A DNA stretch of 36,548 nucleotides from Eubacteriales bacterium (GTDB taxonomy: Bacteria > Bacillota > Clostridia > Saccharofermentanales > UBA5734), in assembly GCA_028685755.1 (NCBI GenBank), contig JAQUDJ010000009.1, positions 1 through 36,548 on the forward strand, written 5' to 3'. Position 1 is the first letter of the stretch. Each line of letters opens with the position of its first letter. A program made the translations under genes and the position numbers. Shown one piece after another: positions 25,297 to 32,713 of the stretch. Under the pieces are notes generated by a model that searched no databases, had not been told where the DNA came from, and saw nothing but the letters and a program-made list of their open reading frames with translations.

Positions 25297-26459
25297 GAAT
25301 TGCTTTTAAAATTGCCTCACGATTTTTACTTTCCAACAAGGGTCAGACCATCCTGATCGCCTTAGGAATTGCGATTGGGATATCTGTCCAGATATTTATT
25401 GGCTCACTGATTAGTGGCTTGCAGAAAAGTCTGATTGATACAACGATCGGTAACGCCTCGCAAATCACGATTGTTTCCGATGCGGATGATCGCTTGATCA
25501 ATAATTACGAAGCGCTAGCACGATCTGCCAAACGGCAGGATTTGCGACTGACAGCTGTTTCACCAGTACTCGACCAACCGGGCTTGATCATCAACGATGA
25601 ACGGTCAGAATCGATCTTGCTGCGGGGCTTTGATTTCAATCGAGCGGAAGCGATCTACGAATTTTCCCAACGAATTTTAGTTGGCAAATTACCCGTTCGC
25701 GATAACCAGGCCATGATTGGGATCGATCTAGCCCAAGAACTCGGGGCATCTGCGGGAGATACCATCGAAGTAACGGTCCTCAATGGTCAGAAGCGAACCT
25801 ATCTCGTCACGGGTATTTTTGATCTCAAAGTTCAGACGGTGAATAAAACCTGGTTTTTGACAACCCTTTCATCGGTCCAAGATCTTTTTGCCAAAGACGG
25901 GCAGGTCACCTCAATTGAAATGCAAATCGACCCGGCCATTGCCTTTGAGTCTGATTTGGTTGCCGCCGATTTACTGCCGATCATTACCGATCCGGAACTC
26001 AAGATCACCAACTGGAAAGCGCAAAATGAATCATTATTGTCTGGGCTCAATGGCCAAAGTGTTTCAAGTTATATGATCCAATTTTTTGTAGTCGTTTCAG
26101 TTGTCCTTGGCATTGCTAGTGTCTTGGCCATCTCGGTGCTCCAAAAATCAAAGCAGATCGGGATTCTAAAAGCAATGGGTATTCGTTCTCGCCAATCAAG
26201 CTTGATTTTCCTGTTCCAAGGCTTGATTCTGGGCTTGCTCGGCGGCATTTTGGGTTTGGGGATTGGCTTAGGCCTTGCCTATAGCTTTACTCAATTCGCA
26301 GTGAGGCCAGATGGAACACCTGTTGTCGCCCTTTACATTGATCAGAATTTTTTGATCCTGTCGTTTTTCCTTGCAGTCGTCTCGTCGACGCTGGCCGCAC
26401 TTGTACCGGCGCGCAAATCAGCAAAACTAGATCCAATTGAGGTCATCCGCAATGGCTAA
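25293..26459 (+). CDS. ABC transporter permease, MacB/LolE-FtsX type
   Basis: The 388-residue protein has the classic layout: an N-terminal membrane helix (about 18-40), a large extracytoplasmic domain (about 42-255, MacB-type periplasmic core), then three C-terminal helices (about 262-285, 305-330 and 350-372) containing I-G-I-L-K-A-M-G, the FtsX-family coupling motif, and ending P-I-E-V-I-R. These permeases move lipids, lipoproteins, peptides or drugs by a mechanotransmission mechanism. It overlaps the B12-domain gene by 4 nt (ATGA) and the ATPase gene by 8 nt, so the three are translationally coupled. Only one permease gene is present, suggesting a homodimer. Transport of a carotenoid or isoprenoid lipid is inference from context. 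Confidence 0.85.
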   Translation: MRIAFKIASRFLLSNKGQTILIALGIAIGISVQIFIGSLISGLQKSLIDTTIGNASQITIVSDADDRLINNYEALARSAKRQDLRLTAVSPVLDQPGLIINDERSESILLRGFDFNRAEAIYEFSQRILVGKLPVRDNQAMIGIDLAQELGASAGDTIEVTVLNGQKRTYLVTGIFDLKVQTVNKTWFLTTLSSVQDLFAKDGQVTSIEMQIDPAIAFESDLVAADLLPIITDPELKITNWKAQNESLLSGLNGQSVSSYMIQFFVVVSVVLGIASVLAISVLQKSKQIGILKAMGIRSRQSSLIFLFQGLILGLLGGILGLGIGLGLAYSFTQFAVRPDGTPVVALYIDQNFLILSFFLAVVSSTLAALVPARKSAKLDPIEVIRNG

Positions 26460-27177
26460 GCAGATTATCAAGACACCAGCCGCTATAGGCGAACCAGTTA
26501 TCATCCTCGATAAAATCAATAAAATATATGGTGGCAGTGTAACAACACAAGTCCTTTATGACATTGATCTCGCATTTAAGTCGGGCACATTCAATGGCAT
26601 AATTGGCCAATCCGGCAGTGGTAAATCGACTTTGATGAACATCATGGGTACGCTTGACCGGCCAACAACTGGCACGATCACAATCAACGGCCGTCGCACC
26701 GAAAACATGACCGCTAATCAACTCGCTGACTTACGCAATGAGACCATTGGCTTTATTTTTCAGTTCCATTATCTCTTGCCAGAGTTTACGGCAATCGAAA
26801 ATGTCCTCATGCCTTATTTAATTAAATATGGCGCAGCGAGTCGGGAAATCAAAGCACGCGCTGCTGAATTGATCGACCTTGTTGGCTTAACAAAAGTTAA
26901 AAACAATCTGGCAACTAAAATGTCGGGCGGGCAACAGCAGCGTACCGCCATTGCCCGTGCTTTGATTATGAATCCAGCGATCATTTTAGCAGATGAGCCG
27001 ACCGGCAACTTGGATTCAGACACAACCGAAACGGTTTATCAAATTATGCGCGATATCAACGAACGGTTTAAGACAACGTTCATCATCATCACGCATGACC
27101 GCCATATCGCTGAAAAAACGGACCGGATAATTGAAATAAAAGATGGCCGAATCAGCCTCGATTTGGCACGCCGGTAA
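26452..27177 (+). CDS. ABC transporter ATPase, LolD/MacB type
   Basis: The 241-residue protein has Walker [10 protein letters not shown] (52-60), the Q-loop region F-I-F-Q-F-H-Y-L-L, the signature M-S-G-G-Q-Q-Q-R and Walker [13 protein letters not shown], followed by the I-T-H-D switch His. The LolD-type sequence [16 protein letters not shown]-x-E-N-V is present. The ATG at 26452 overlaps the permease stop and is preceded by GAGGT 9 nt away; an in-frame TTG at 26437 is less likely. It powers the permease just upstream. Its stop lies only 5 nt from the stop of the convergent crtP, with no terminator visible. Confidence 0.92.
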   Translation: MAKQIIKTPAAIGEPVIILDKINKIYGGSVTTQVLYDIDLAFKSGTFNGIIGQSGSGKSTLMNIMGTLDRPTTGTITINGRRTENMTANQLADLRNETIGFIFQFHYLLPEFTAIENVLMPYLIKYGAASREIKARAAELIDLVGLTKVKNNLATKMSGGQQQRTAIARALIMNPAIILADEPTGNLDSDTTETVYQIMRDINERFKTTFIIITHDRHIAEKTDRIIEIKDGRISLDLARR

Positions 27178-27182
27178 AGCGT

Positions 27183-28676
27183 TTATTTTTCACGGTCGTT
27201 GATCAGTTGACCAACTTGCTGACCACTTTTAACAACCATTGGCATGCCACCACCTGGGTTAACCGTACCGCCGACGAAATAGAGATTATCAAAAAATTCG
27301 CTTTGTTTTGGGTGCTTAAAGCCGTGGTTAGCTTTGCGGTCGGAAACCACTCCATAAATCGCGCCGCGATCTGAGTAATAAGTTGATTCTATGTCAACGG
27401 GCGTCCAGAAATCTTCGGTGACAATATGTTGGCGTAGATCGGTGAGCCCCATCCGTTCGAGTTTATCGAGCACCCGTTCCTTCAGATCGAGATAATCTTG
27501 GGCAGTTGCGGGCTGTTTTTGGATGTAGGGAATATGGGGTAAGATTTTGAGATTTTCATGTCCGGGTAAGGCTTGCGCGGGATCTGTTTTATTGACATTG
27601 ACGACATAAAGCGTTGGATCGTCAGGCAAAAGATGGCGATTGAAGACCTTGTCAAAATGTTCTCGCGGGTGCTGTGAAAAGAAGAAATTATGGTGACGCA
27701 ACTGGGGATAGGTGCGGTTGACGCCGAGATGCAATACGATGCCGGAACAGGCAGGCTCCATTTTTTTCAAAGGCTTCATCGCCTTTTGATCGAAGCCAAG
27801 CAATTTTTCATAGGCAGGGATAACTTCCATATTGGAAACAAAATAATCTGCAGTCTGACGTGTACCATCCGCCAGGTGAGCGGCGACAACTTGCCCTCGT
27901 TGATTGGTTTCAAGGCGAACAACTTCAGCGTTCGGACCCGTTACAAACGACACCCCGATTTCCTCAGCGAGCTGACGCAACCCCAAGGCGATTTTGTTCA
28001 TACCGCCCGGTACATACCAAACGCCCTGTGCATGCTGCATGTATATCATCATGTTTAAAACAGCCGGAGCATTGTAGGGTGATGAACCGACGTATTTGAT
28101 AAAATAGGCCAACATATCGCGAAAATTCTGATTCTTGACACGCTTCGCGATGGCCCCGTACATGGATGAAAAGTAATCAAAACCGATGACAGAATTAACG
28201 AGACCATGTGTCTTGAAAACATCACGTGTGCGATCTAGTCCCACGCGGCCGAGATACCCATCCTCTGTCAGGTCATATAAACCCCGAGCATAATCAAGAA
28301 ATTTTTGATAACCCATCATATCGGCTTCGGTCAAACTGCTATTAGCTTTGGCCATTTGGGCTAGATCGCCAAATAGGTCGAGCACCAAACCGTCTGGGAA
28401 AAAGCTACGCCATTCATGTTCAACACGACTGATCTGAATATAATCAGCCATCGCTTTGCCACTCCGCGTAAAGTGTTCTTCAAAAATTTGTGGCATGGTC
28501 AGAATTGATGGCCCGAGATCAAAAGTAAATCCGTCTTGTGTTTTGAGATTGAGTTTGCCACCAATGTGCGTGTTTTTTTCAAAAACGGTGACAGCAAACC
28601 CATGTTGGGCGAGGGTGATTGCACTTGAGACACCGCCGAGGCCACCACCAATGACAACTACTGATTTTCCGTTCAT
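27183..28676 (-). CDS. crtP: 4,4'-diaponeurosporene oxidase CrtP
   Basis: The 497-residue FAD enzyme of the CrtI/CrtN superfamily oxidises the terminal methyl of diaponeurosporene in staphyloxanthin biosynthesis. Motifs are V-I-G-G-G-L-G-G-V-S-S-A-I, N-T-H-I-G-G-K, F-D-L-G-P-S-I-L-T-M-P, E-W-R-S-F-F-P-D-G, Y-F-I-K-Y-V-G-S-S-x-Y-N-A-P-A-V-L, L-P-D-D-P-T-L-Y-V-V-N-x-N-K-T-D, D-R-G-A-I-Y-G-V and V-G-G-T-V-N-P-G-G-G-M-P-M-V. From memory these follow S. aureus CrtP closely and differ from CrtN. The ATG at 28676 is chosen because GAGGGGGT lies just upstream and the first 46 codons of the longer frame belong to the crtO coding region. It overlaps the crtO stop (ATGA). Last gene of the minus-strand crt operon. 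Confidence 0.92.
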   Translation of the reverse strand: MNGKSVVVIGGGLGGVSSAITLAQHGFAVTVFEKNTHIGGKLNLKTQDGFTFDLGPSILTMPQIFEEHFTRSGKAMADYIQISRVEHEWRSFFPDGLVLDLFGDLAQMAKANSSLTEADMMGYQKFLDYARGLYDLTEDGYLGRVGLDRTRDVFKTHGLVNSVIGFDYFSSMYGAIAKRVKNQNFRDMLAYFIKYVGSSPYNAPAVLNMMIYMQHAQGVWYVPGGMNKIALGLRQLAEEIGVSFVTGPNAEVVRLETNQRGQVVAAHLADGTRQTADYFVSNMEVIPAYEKLLGFDQKAMKPLKKMEPACSGIVLHLGVNRTYPQLRHHNFFFSQHPREHFDKVFNRHLLPDDPTLYVVNVNKTDPAQALPGHENLKILPHIPYIQKQPATAQDYLDLKERVLDKLERMGLTDLRQHIVTEDFWTPVDIESTYYSDRGAIYGVVSDRKANHGFKHPKQSEFFDNLYFVGGTVNPGGGMPMVVKSGQQVGQLINDREK

Positions 28677-29173
28677 AAAACAGACCCCCTCAACTGAATT
28701 CGTTTGATAAGTCGCGAAAAGCGTGGTCGATTGTAACGCTGTAAGAGAATAAACGGTAAATTGGCAACAAGCGCATAAAGTATCATGAACCATCCTGCCC
28801 ACGGTGGGTTCCACAGGAAAAATAATGGTGCGGGTAAAATGGCCAACCAGTGTGTCAATTCAGCGCGCCTTGCTTCTAAAACAAAGCGATCAAGATTGCG
28901 AGCATCCACCGAAACCAGTCGCTTTTTAGCATAGCCATGTTTAAAAAAACCTGCACCATCTGGCAGATGCTCTTTCCATTTTTTCAAATGAAAGATTTCA
29001 TCCCATAGCCGGCCGTCACGCTCCCAATTCCGGATCCGAAAGAGCGCGTTATCCGTCGCGAACCACTGATTTGGCATGTGCAAAGTCAACCAGGCGAAAC
29101 CTAGATGAATCAATAGCCAAGCTAAAAAATCAAACATGATTGTCAATAATATTGACAGGTCCCCAATTTGCAC
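28673..29173 (-). CDS. crtO: Glycosyl-4,4'-diaponeurosporenoate acyltransferase-like CrtO
   Basis: The 166-residue integral membrane protein is close in length to staphylococcal CrtO (about 165). It has the family core R-N-W-E-R-D-G-R-L-W-D, then K-K-W-K-E-H-L-P-D-G-A-G-F-F, and a C-terminal half with two membrane segments (W-F-M-I-L-Y-A-L-V-A-N-L-P-F) ending in L-Q-R-Y-N-R-P-R. It would add a fatty acyl group to the carotenoid glycoside, the last step of staphyloxanthin synthesis. The start is GTG at 29173 with GGAGG 5 nt upstream. The crtQ stop lies 13 nt upstream, and its own stop overlaps the crtP start by 4 nt. Confidence 0.88.
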   Translation of the reverse strand: MQIGDLSILLTIMFDFLAWLLIHLGFAWLTLHMPNQWFATDNALFRIRNWERDGRLWDEIFHLKKWKEHLPDGAGFFKHGYAKKRLVSVDARNLDRFVLEARRAELTHWLAILPAPLFFLWNPPWAGWFMILYALVANLPFILLQRYNRPRFSRLIKRIQLRGSVL

Positions 29174-29186
29174 ATCTACCTCCGAG

Positions 29187-30320
29187 TCAAACGTCGATCG
29201 AACGGCCGCGCCACTTCACTTGCCGCCGGACTTTAGTCAGATAGGTTGACCAGCCAAAAAGAATCGCGAAAAACATAAACAAAAAAGGGTAAGCCATCTG
29301 TAAAAGGATATGAAATCGGCCAACCCGACCAGATATCCAGATTACTTCAACCTGCATGGCGAATACTGTGACTAATGTGCCGAAAATCCACATTAGATCG
29401 CCCCCTTTTATCGCAACAACCAAACCTAGCACGGATGAAAAACCACTAGTAATCCATAAAATAATCAAAGTCATGACGAACGGGTGCGTCGCCGCGGATG
29501 CTGTGCCAAAGCTTTTAGTCCATCCTTCAAACAGTTGATGAAAACCTTCCGGATACATGCGAAAGGAGAGGCAATTGCGTCCACTTAAACAAGCCACAGG
29601 GAGATTGGCAGCCGCATACAATTGGCCTAAGGCCAGATCATCCATCACCGCGCCGTGCACCGCTTGATGCCCACCGATTGATAGATATTCACCGCGTGAA
29701 CAAACCATGCAAGGACCAAATGCGCCAGCGCCTAGTAAGCGATCCCCCAGAACTGTAAAGCGATTCATACCGGCAAATACTATGATGTTAAACAAGGTGG
29801 AAAAACTTTCATAGAATTTTTGCACGCGGTGATAGGGTTGAACTGAGAGTAAACCACGCGCCCCAGTTGATTGGTAAGTCGTTAGCAAATCACGCAAACT
29901 GTTTGGGTGATCTAGCCACGTGTCGGCATCGAGAAAAATCAGGGTGTTCCCCTGAGCGACTTTCGCCCCAGACCAGCACGCACGAGATTTTCCGACATAA
30001 CCAGGCAGGACCGGGTCAGCTAAGACAACAGTAGCCCCTAAATCAGCCGCAAGTTGAGCCGTTTGATCGGTTGAATGATCATTAATGACAATAATTTCAA
30101 ATGGACGATAAGTCTGATGACGCAAGGATTTCAGTAACGGTGATATACGACGTCCTTCGTTATAAGCCGGAATCAGGATGCTAACCGTGAAAGGATCGAG
30201 CGAAACGGGTTGCTGACGGGTCTTGATGCCTGGAATTTTCCAAAGCATGAGCAAGCCAGCTACCAAACCGCCAATAGTCAAAACGAGCCCAAAAGCTTGT
30301 AAAACAATGAGCAATTGCAA
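29187..30320 (-). CDS. crtQ: 4,4'-diaponeurosporenoate glycosyltransferase CrtQ
   Basis: The ~377-residue GT2 family glycosyltransferase has an N-terminal membrane helix (about 5-27), V-S-I-L-I-P-A-Y-N-E-G (about 46-56), I-I-V-I-N-D-H-S-T-D, the nucleotide-sugar metal motif L-D-A-D-T-W, a later acceptor-region motif M-D-D-L-A-L-G, and three C-terminal helices. It would glucosylate diaponeurosporenoic acid in the membrane. The strong AAGGAGGA site (30327-30334) abuts a GTG at 30326, so that codon is too close; the TTG at 30320, 6 nt away, is the better start. First gene of the crtQ-crtO-crtP operon. No aldehyde dehydrogenase gene for the intermediate oxidation is in the window. Confidence 0.9.
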   Translation of the reverse strand: MQLLIVLQAFGLVLTIGGLVAGLLMLWKIPGIKTRQQPVSLDPFTVSILIPAYNEGRRISPLLKSLRHQTYRPFEIIVINDHSTDQTAQLAADLGATVVLADPVLPGYVGKSRACWSGAKVAQGNTLIFLDADTWLDHPNSLRDLLTTYQSTGARGLLSVQPYHRVQKFYESFSTLFNIIVFAGMNRFTVLGDRLLGAGAFGPCMVCSRGEYLSIGGHQAVHGAVMDDLALGQLYAAANLPVACLSGRNCLSFRMYPEGFHQLFEGWTKSFGTASAATHPFVMTLIILWITSGFSSVLGLVVAIKGGDLMWIFGTLVTVFAMQVEVIWISGRVGRFHILLQMAYPFLFMFFAILFGWSTYLTKVRRQVKWRGRSIDV

Positions 30321-30326
30321 CTTCAC

Positions 30327-30334
30327 TCCTCCTT
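30327..30334 (-). promoter_or_regulatory. Strong ribosome binding site that decides the crtQ start
   Basis: Read on the minus strand, AAGGAGGA occupies 30334-30327. The first in-frame candidate start (GTG, 30326) has zero spacing and the next (TTG, 30320) has six, so TTG initiation is favoured. Confidence 0.7.
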
Positions 30335-30637
30335 ATGCGTAGGTTTAGTTAAATTTCCAGCCATAGCCGACTGCAGGGGCGGATAGCGGAGTTGAAAGGT
30401 GTTGCAATCAGTCGGTCAGCCGAACCGTGTTGACCGGTTAGGAGCACTTAGGACATTTCGCTAAAAGGCGATTTTATTAAAACGAACCACAAAATGACCT
30501 TTATTTTCGAGGTCAGAACAAGCTTTTTGACCAATTAATCTGTGCACACCTAAAACTAATATTCTCATATACCTTATTTTAGCGCAGAAAGGACAACTGA
30601 GAATTAATTTTGGCGATATCTTTATGCAATTTACCGT
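30335..30637. other. Divergent crtQ-xpt intergenic region
   Basis: About 300 nt with no convincing open reading frame or RNA gene. It must contain the crtQ promoter; the best candidate read on the minus strand is TTGCAA, 16 nt, TATCCG (about 30379-30406), which is weak. It also contains five copies of the pentamer TGACC/GGTCA, listed separately. A 6-bp inverted repeat (TGACCT 30495-30500 / AGGTCA 30510-30515) lies in the middle. Confidence 0.5.
30414..30532. repeat. Cluster of five TGACC/GGTCA pentamers, possible operator array
   Basis: GGTCA starts at 30414 and 30511; TGACC starts at 30431, 30495 and 30528. The start-to-start distances are 17, 64, 16 and 17 nt, close to multiples of 16-17. 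About 0.2-0.3 such pentamers would be expected by chance in this length. The cluster lies 94-212 nt upstream of the crtQ start and before the xpt promoter. Confidence 0.5.
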
Positions 30638-30666
30638 TTGTTATTTGCGCAATTTTTCGATACAAT
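30638..30666 (+). promoter_or_regulatory. Sigma-A-type promoter of xpt
   Basis: TTGTTA (30638-30643), a 17-nt spacer and TACAAT (30661-30666). Transcription should begin near 30673, leaving a leader of about 64 nt before the xpt ATG. Confidence 0.68.
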
Positions 30667-30675
30667 TCACGTATA

Positions 30676-30725
30676 TTCCAAACTGTGATGGGAACAGCTA
30701 CTGGTCGTCAGCTGATCCGGTGAGG
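30676..30725 (+). promoter_or_regulatory. xpt leader with competing hairpins near the ribosome binding site
   Basis: In the short leader, CAGCT (30695-30699) can pair with AGCTG (30710-30714). Alternatively ACTGG (30700-30704) can pair with CCGGT (30717-30721, one G-U), which covers the first bases of the GGTGAGG ribosome binding site (30719-30725). The two pairings interleave and cannot easily coexist. A small TTCC/GGAA stem (30676-30694) precedes them. Purine riboswitch core sequences are absent. Confidence 0.35.
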
Positions 30726-30736
30726 CAAACAAAACC

Positions 30737-31306
30737 ATGGAACTGCTCAAGAACCGTATCTTAAAAGATGGCGTTGTCCTCAAGGGCAACATCCTCAAGG
30801 TTGACAGCTTTCTCAATCATCAAATGGATCCGAGCTTAATGGCTGCAATTGGCGAAGAGTTTGCACACCGATTCTCCTCTGATGCGATTACTAAAATTTT
30901 AACCATTGAAGCCTCGGGCATTGCACCAGCTTTGTTCGCCGGCTATTTTTTAAAAGTCCCTGTCATTTTTGCCAAAAAAACTGAATCGAGCAATATCGAT
31001 GCGAGCACCTTTGCGGCGCCCGTTCATTCTTATACGCGCGATACCGATAATTACATTCGGGTATCGAGTCGCTATTTAGCAAGCACTGATCACGTTTTGA
31101 TTATCGATGATTTTCTAGCCCATGGCGAAGCGCTTTTGGGACTAGCTGACTTGGTTCGCCAAGCCGGAGCCACCGTTGCCGGCGCTGGGATCGTCATCGA
31201 AAAAGGTTTTCAATCAGGCGGTCAGCGCGTCCGTTCCACAGGTATTAGGGTTGAATCCCTGGCCATAATCAAAGACATGTCCGAGGGACGTGTTGAATTC
31301 ACCTAA
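30737..31306 (+). CDS. xpt: Xanthine phosphoribosyltransferase
   Basis: The 189-residue protein matches Xpt in length (about 190-194) and start pattern M-E-L-L-K-x-R-I-L-x-D-G. It has the type I PRTase PRPP loop V-L-I-I-D-D-F-L-A-H-G-E-A and the F-A-K-K region typical of Xpt. It converts xanthine plus PRPP to XMP in the cytosol. A GGTGAGG site lies 11 nt before the ATG, with a clear promoter about 70 nt upstream. The nucleoside-transporter lipoprotein gene starts 29 nt after its stop, forming a purine salvage operon. Confidence 0.94.
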   Translation: MELLKNRILKDGVVLKGNILKVDSFLNHQMDPSLMAAIGEEFAHRFSSDAITKILTIEASGIAPALFAGYFLKVPVIFAKKTESSNIDASTFAAPVHSYTRDTDNYIRVSSRYLASTDHVLIIDDFLAHGEALLGLADLVRQAGATVAGAGIVIEKGFQSGGQRVRSTGIRVESLAIIKDMSEGRVEFT

Positions 31307-31335
31307 TCGAAACAGAAAGTAGGAGGAGATTACCC

Positions 31336-32493
31336 ATGAACTTTCGTAAAATCATGACCGTCATCCTAGCCCTGGTTCTCGTTGTTGGCGTCTTTGCCGG
31401 CTGTGCCCAGAGCAGCGTCACCACCGCTGCCGCTGCCGAAACTACTGCCGCTGCTGCCGAAACAACTGCCGCTGCTGCTGCCGAAAAAATCAAAGTCGGC
31501 GTCATCTACATCAGCCCGAAAAATGATGGTGGTTGGTCCCAAGCGCATGCGACTGGCTTTGCCAATGCAGTCGCAGCTGTCGGTGCCGACAAAATCGATC
31601 TCAAAGAAATCGAAAACATCAATGACGCGGATGCTCAACAAACCGAAACAGCCCTCAATCAGCTCGTTGCTGATGGTTGCCAGCTGATTTTCGCGACGAG
31701 CTTCAACTATATGGATGTTGTCGAAAAAGTTGCTCTTGAAAATCCAGAAATCAAATTCGAACATTGCTCTGGTTACAAAAGCGCTGATAACTTTGCTAAC
31801 TACTTCGGCCAGATCGAACAGCCCCGCTACCTCTCCGGTATCGTCGCCGGCCGCATGACCAAAACCAACACCATTGGTTACGTTGCTGCAATGCCGATCC
31901 CAGAAGTTTATCGTGGCCTGAATGCCTTCACCCTCGGCGTACGTTCGGTCAATCCGGATGCAATCGTTAAAGTCACCTGGACAAACACCTGGTTCAATCC
32001 TCAGCTAGAAAAAGAAGCTGCGATTTCCTTGATTGACAGTGGCGCAGACGTGCTTGCTCAACATCAGGATTCAACTGCTACACAACAAGCTGCTCAAGAA
32101 AAAGGCGTCTATGGCATCGGCTATGACAACCCCATGTACAGCGAAGCAATCAAAGATGCTTACCTGACTGCACCGGTTTGGAATTGGGGCGCTTATTACC
32201 AAACTCGTTTACAGGGCATGGTTGATGGCACTTGGGCAACTGGCTCGTACTGGGGCGGTATGAACGAAGGCGTTATCGCCCTCGACGCCATGACTGCGCT
32301 CGTTCCGGCAGATGTCCAGACTGAAGTCAATGGCCTCATCGACACGATGAAAGCTAAAGGCAATGACTTTGTTTTTGCCGGCCCGATCAAAGACAACACC
32401 GGTAAAGAACGTGTCGCTGCTGGCACATCGCTGCCGGCTGCTGATCAGTTCAGCATGGATTGGTACGTCGAAGGTGTCGTCGTCGCTGAATAA
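31336..32493 (+). CDS. nupN: BMP-family nucleoside-binding lipoprotein (NupN/BmpA-like)
   Basis: The 385-residue lipoprotein has a basic start, a hydrophobic segment and the lipobox-like V-F-A-G-C with C23. A low-complexity linker of Thr, Ala and Glu repeats (about 29-50) precedes the BMP domain (about 51-385): K-V-G-V-I-Y-I, D-G-G-W-S-Q, G-Y-V-A-A-M-P-I-P-E and W-T-N-T-W-F. BMP proteins bind purine nucleosides for ABC import. AGGAGGAG precedes the ATG. It is placed between xpt and the cognate ABC genes nupO/P/Q, with a terminator-like hairpin after it that would keep the lipoprotein more abundant than the membrane subunits. Confidence 0.93.
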   Translation: MNFRKIMTVILALVLVVGVFAGCAQSSVTTAAAAETTAAAAETTAAAAAEKIKVGVIYISPKNDGGWSQAHATGFANAVAAVGADKIDLKEIENINDADAQQTETALNQLVADGCQLIFATSFNYMDVVEKVALENPEIKFEHCSGYKSADNFANYFGQIEQPRYLSGIVAGRMTKTNTIGYVAAMPIPEVYRGLNAFTLGVRSVNPDAIVKVTWTNTWFNPQLEKEAAISLIDSGADVLAQHQDSTATQQAAQEKGVYGIGYDNPMYSEAIKDAYLTAPVWNWGAYYQTRLQGMVDGTWATGSYWGGMNEGVIALDAMTALVPADVQTEVNGLIDTMKAKGNDFVFAGPIKDNTGKERVAAGTSLPAADQFSMDWYVEGVVVAE

Positions 32494-32536
32494 GCTCGAC
32501 TACGCTTTAAACGATCAACGATAATCCAATACCAAT

Positions 32537-32572
32537 AATACGCCTCCGGATCGCAAGGTCCGGGGGCGTATT
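32537..32572 (+). terminator. Intra-operon terminator/attenuator after nupN
   Basis: A 16-bp stem (32537-32552 with 32557-32572, two G-U pairs) closes on a GCAA tetraloop (32553-32556). It is GC-rich in its lower half and followed by only a short T-run (32571-32573), consistent with partial termination between the binding protein and the ABC genes. Confidence 0.72.
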
Positions 32573-32614
32573 TCATGATGAATTCCCTAGATCTACTAAT
32601 CTGACAGTAAAGCT

Positions 32615-32644
32615 TTTACAGCGACCCCTTAAATATGGTAAAAA
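32615..32644 (+). promoter_or_regulatory. Possible secondary promoter of nupO
   Basis: TTTACA (32615-32620), an 18-nt spacer and TAAAAA (32639-32644), downstream of the hairpin and about 70 nt before the nupO ATG. Confidence 0.33.
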
Positions 32645-32713
32645 TAGGAGTGAATTTTCAAGATTTTGATCAGTGTACTTTAGTCTGATAAGCCCCATCG
32701 AAGGAGCATCAAG

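Noticed and set aside
28677-28814. 46-residue N-terminal extension of crtP
   Set aside because: It lies inside crtO coding sequence in another frame, lacks a ribosome binding site, and the dinucleotide-binding motif begins right after the ATG at 28676.
30695-30721. H-type pseudoknot in the xpt leader
   Set aside because: The first crossing loop would have zero nucleotides over a 5-bp stem, which is sterically unlikely; exclusive hairpins are a better description.
30335-30736. Guanine/adenine riboswitch upstream of xpt
   Set aside because: Looked for the conserved purine-aptamer loop sequences and three-way junction; not present on either strand.
31299-31764. Minus-strand Ala/Ser/Gly-rich frames opposite the lipoprotein linker
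   Set aside because: Produced by the repetitive Ala/Thr/Glu codons of the nupN linker on the other strand.
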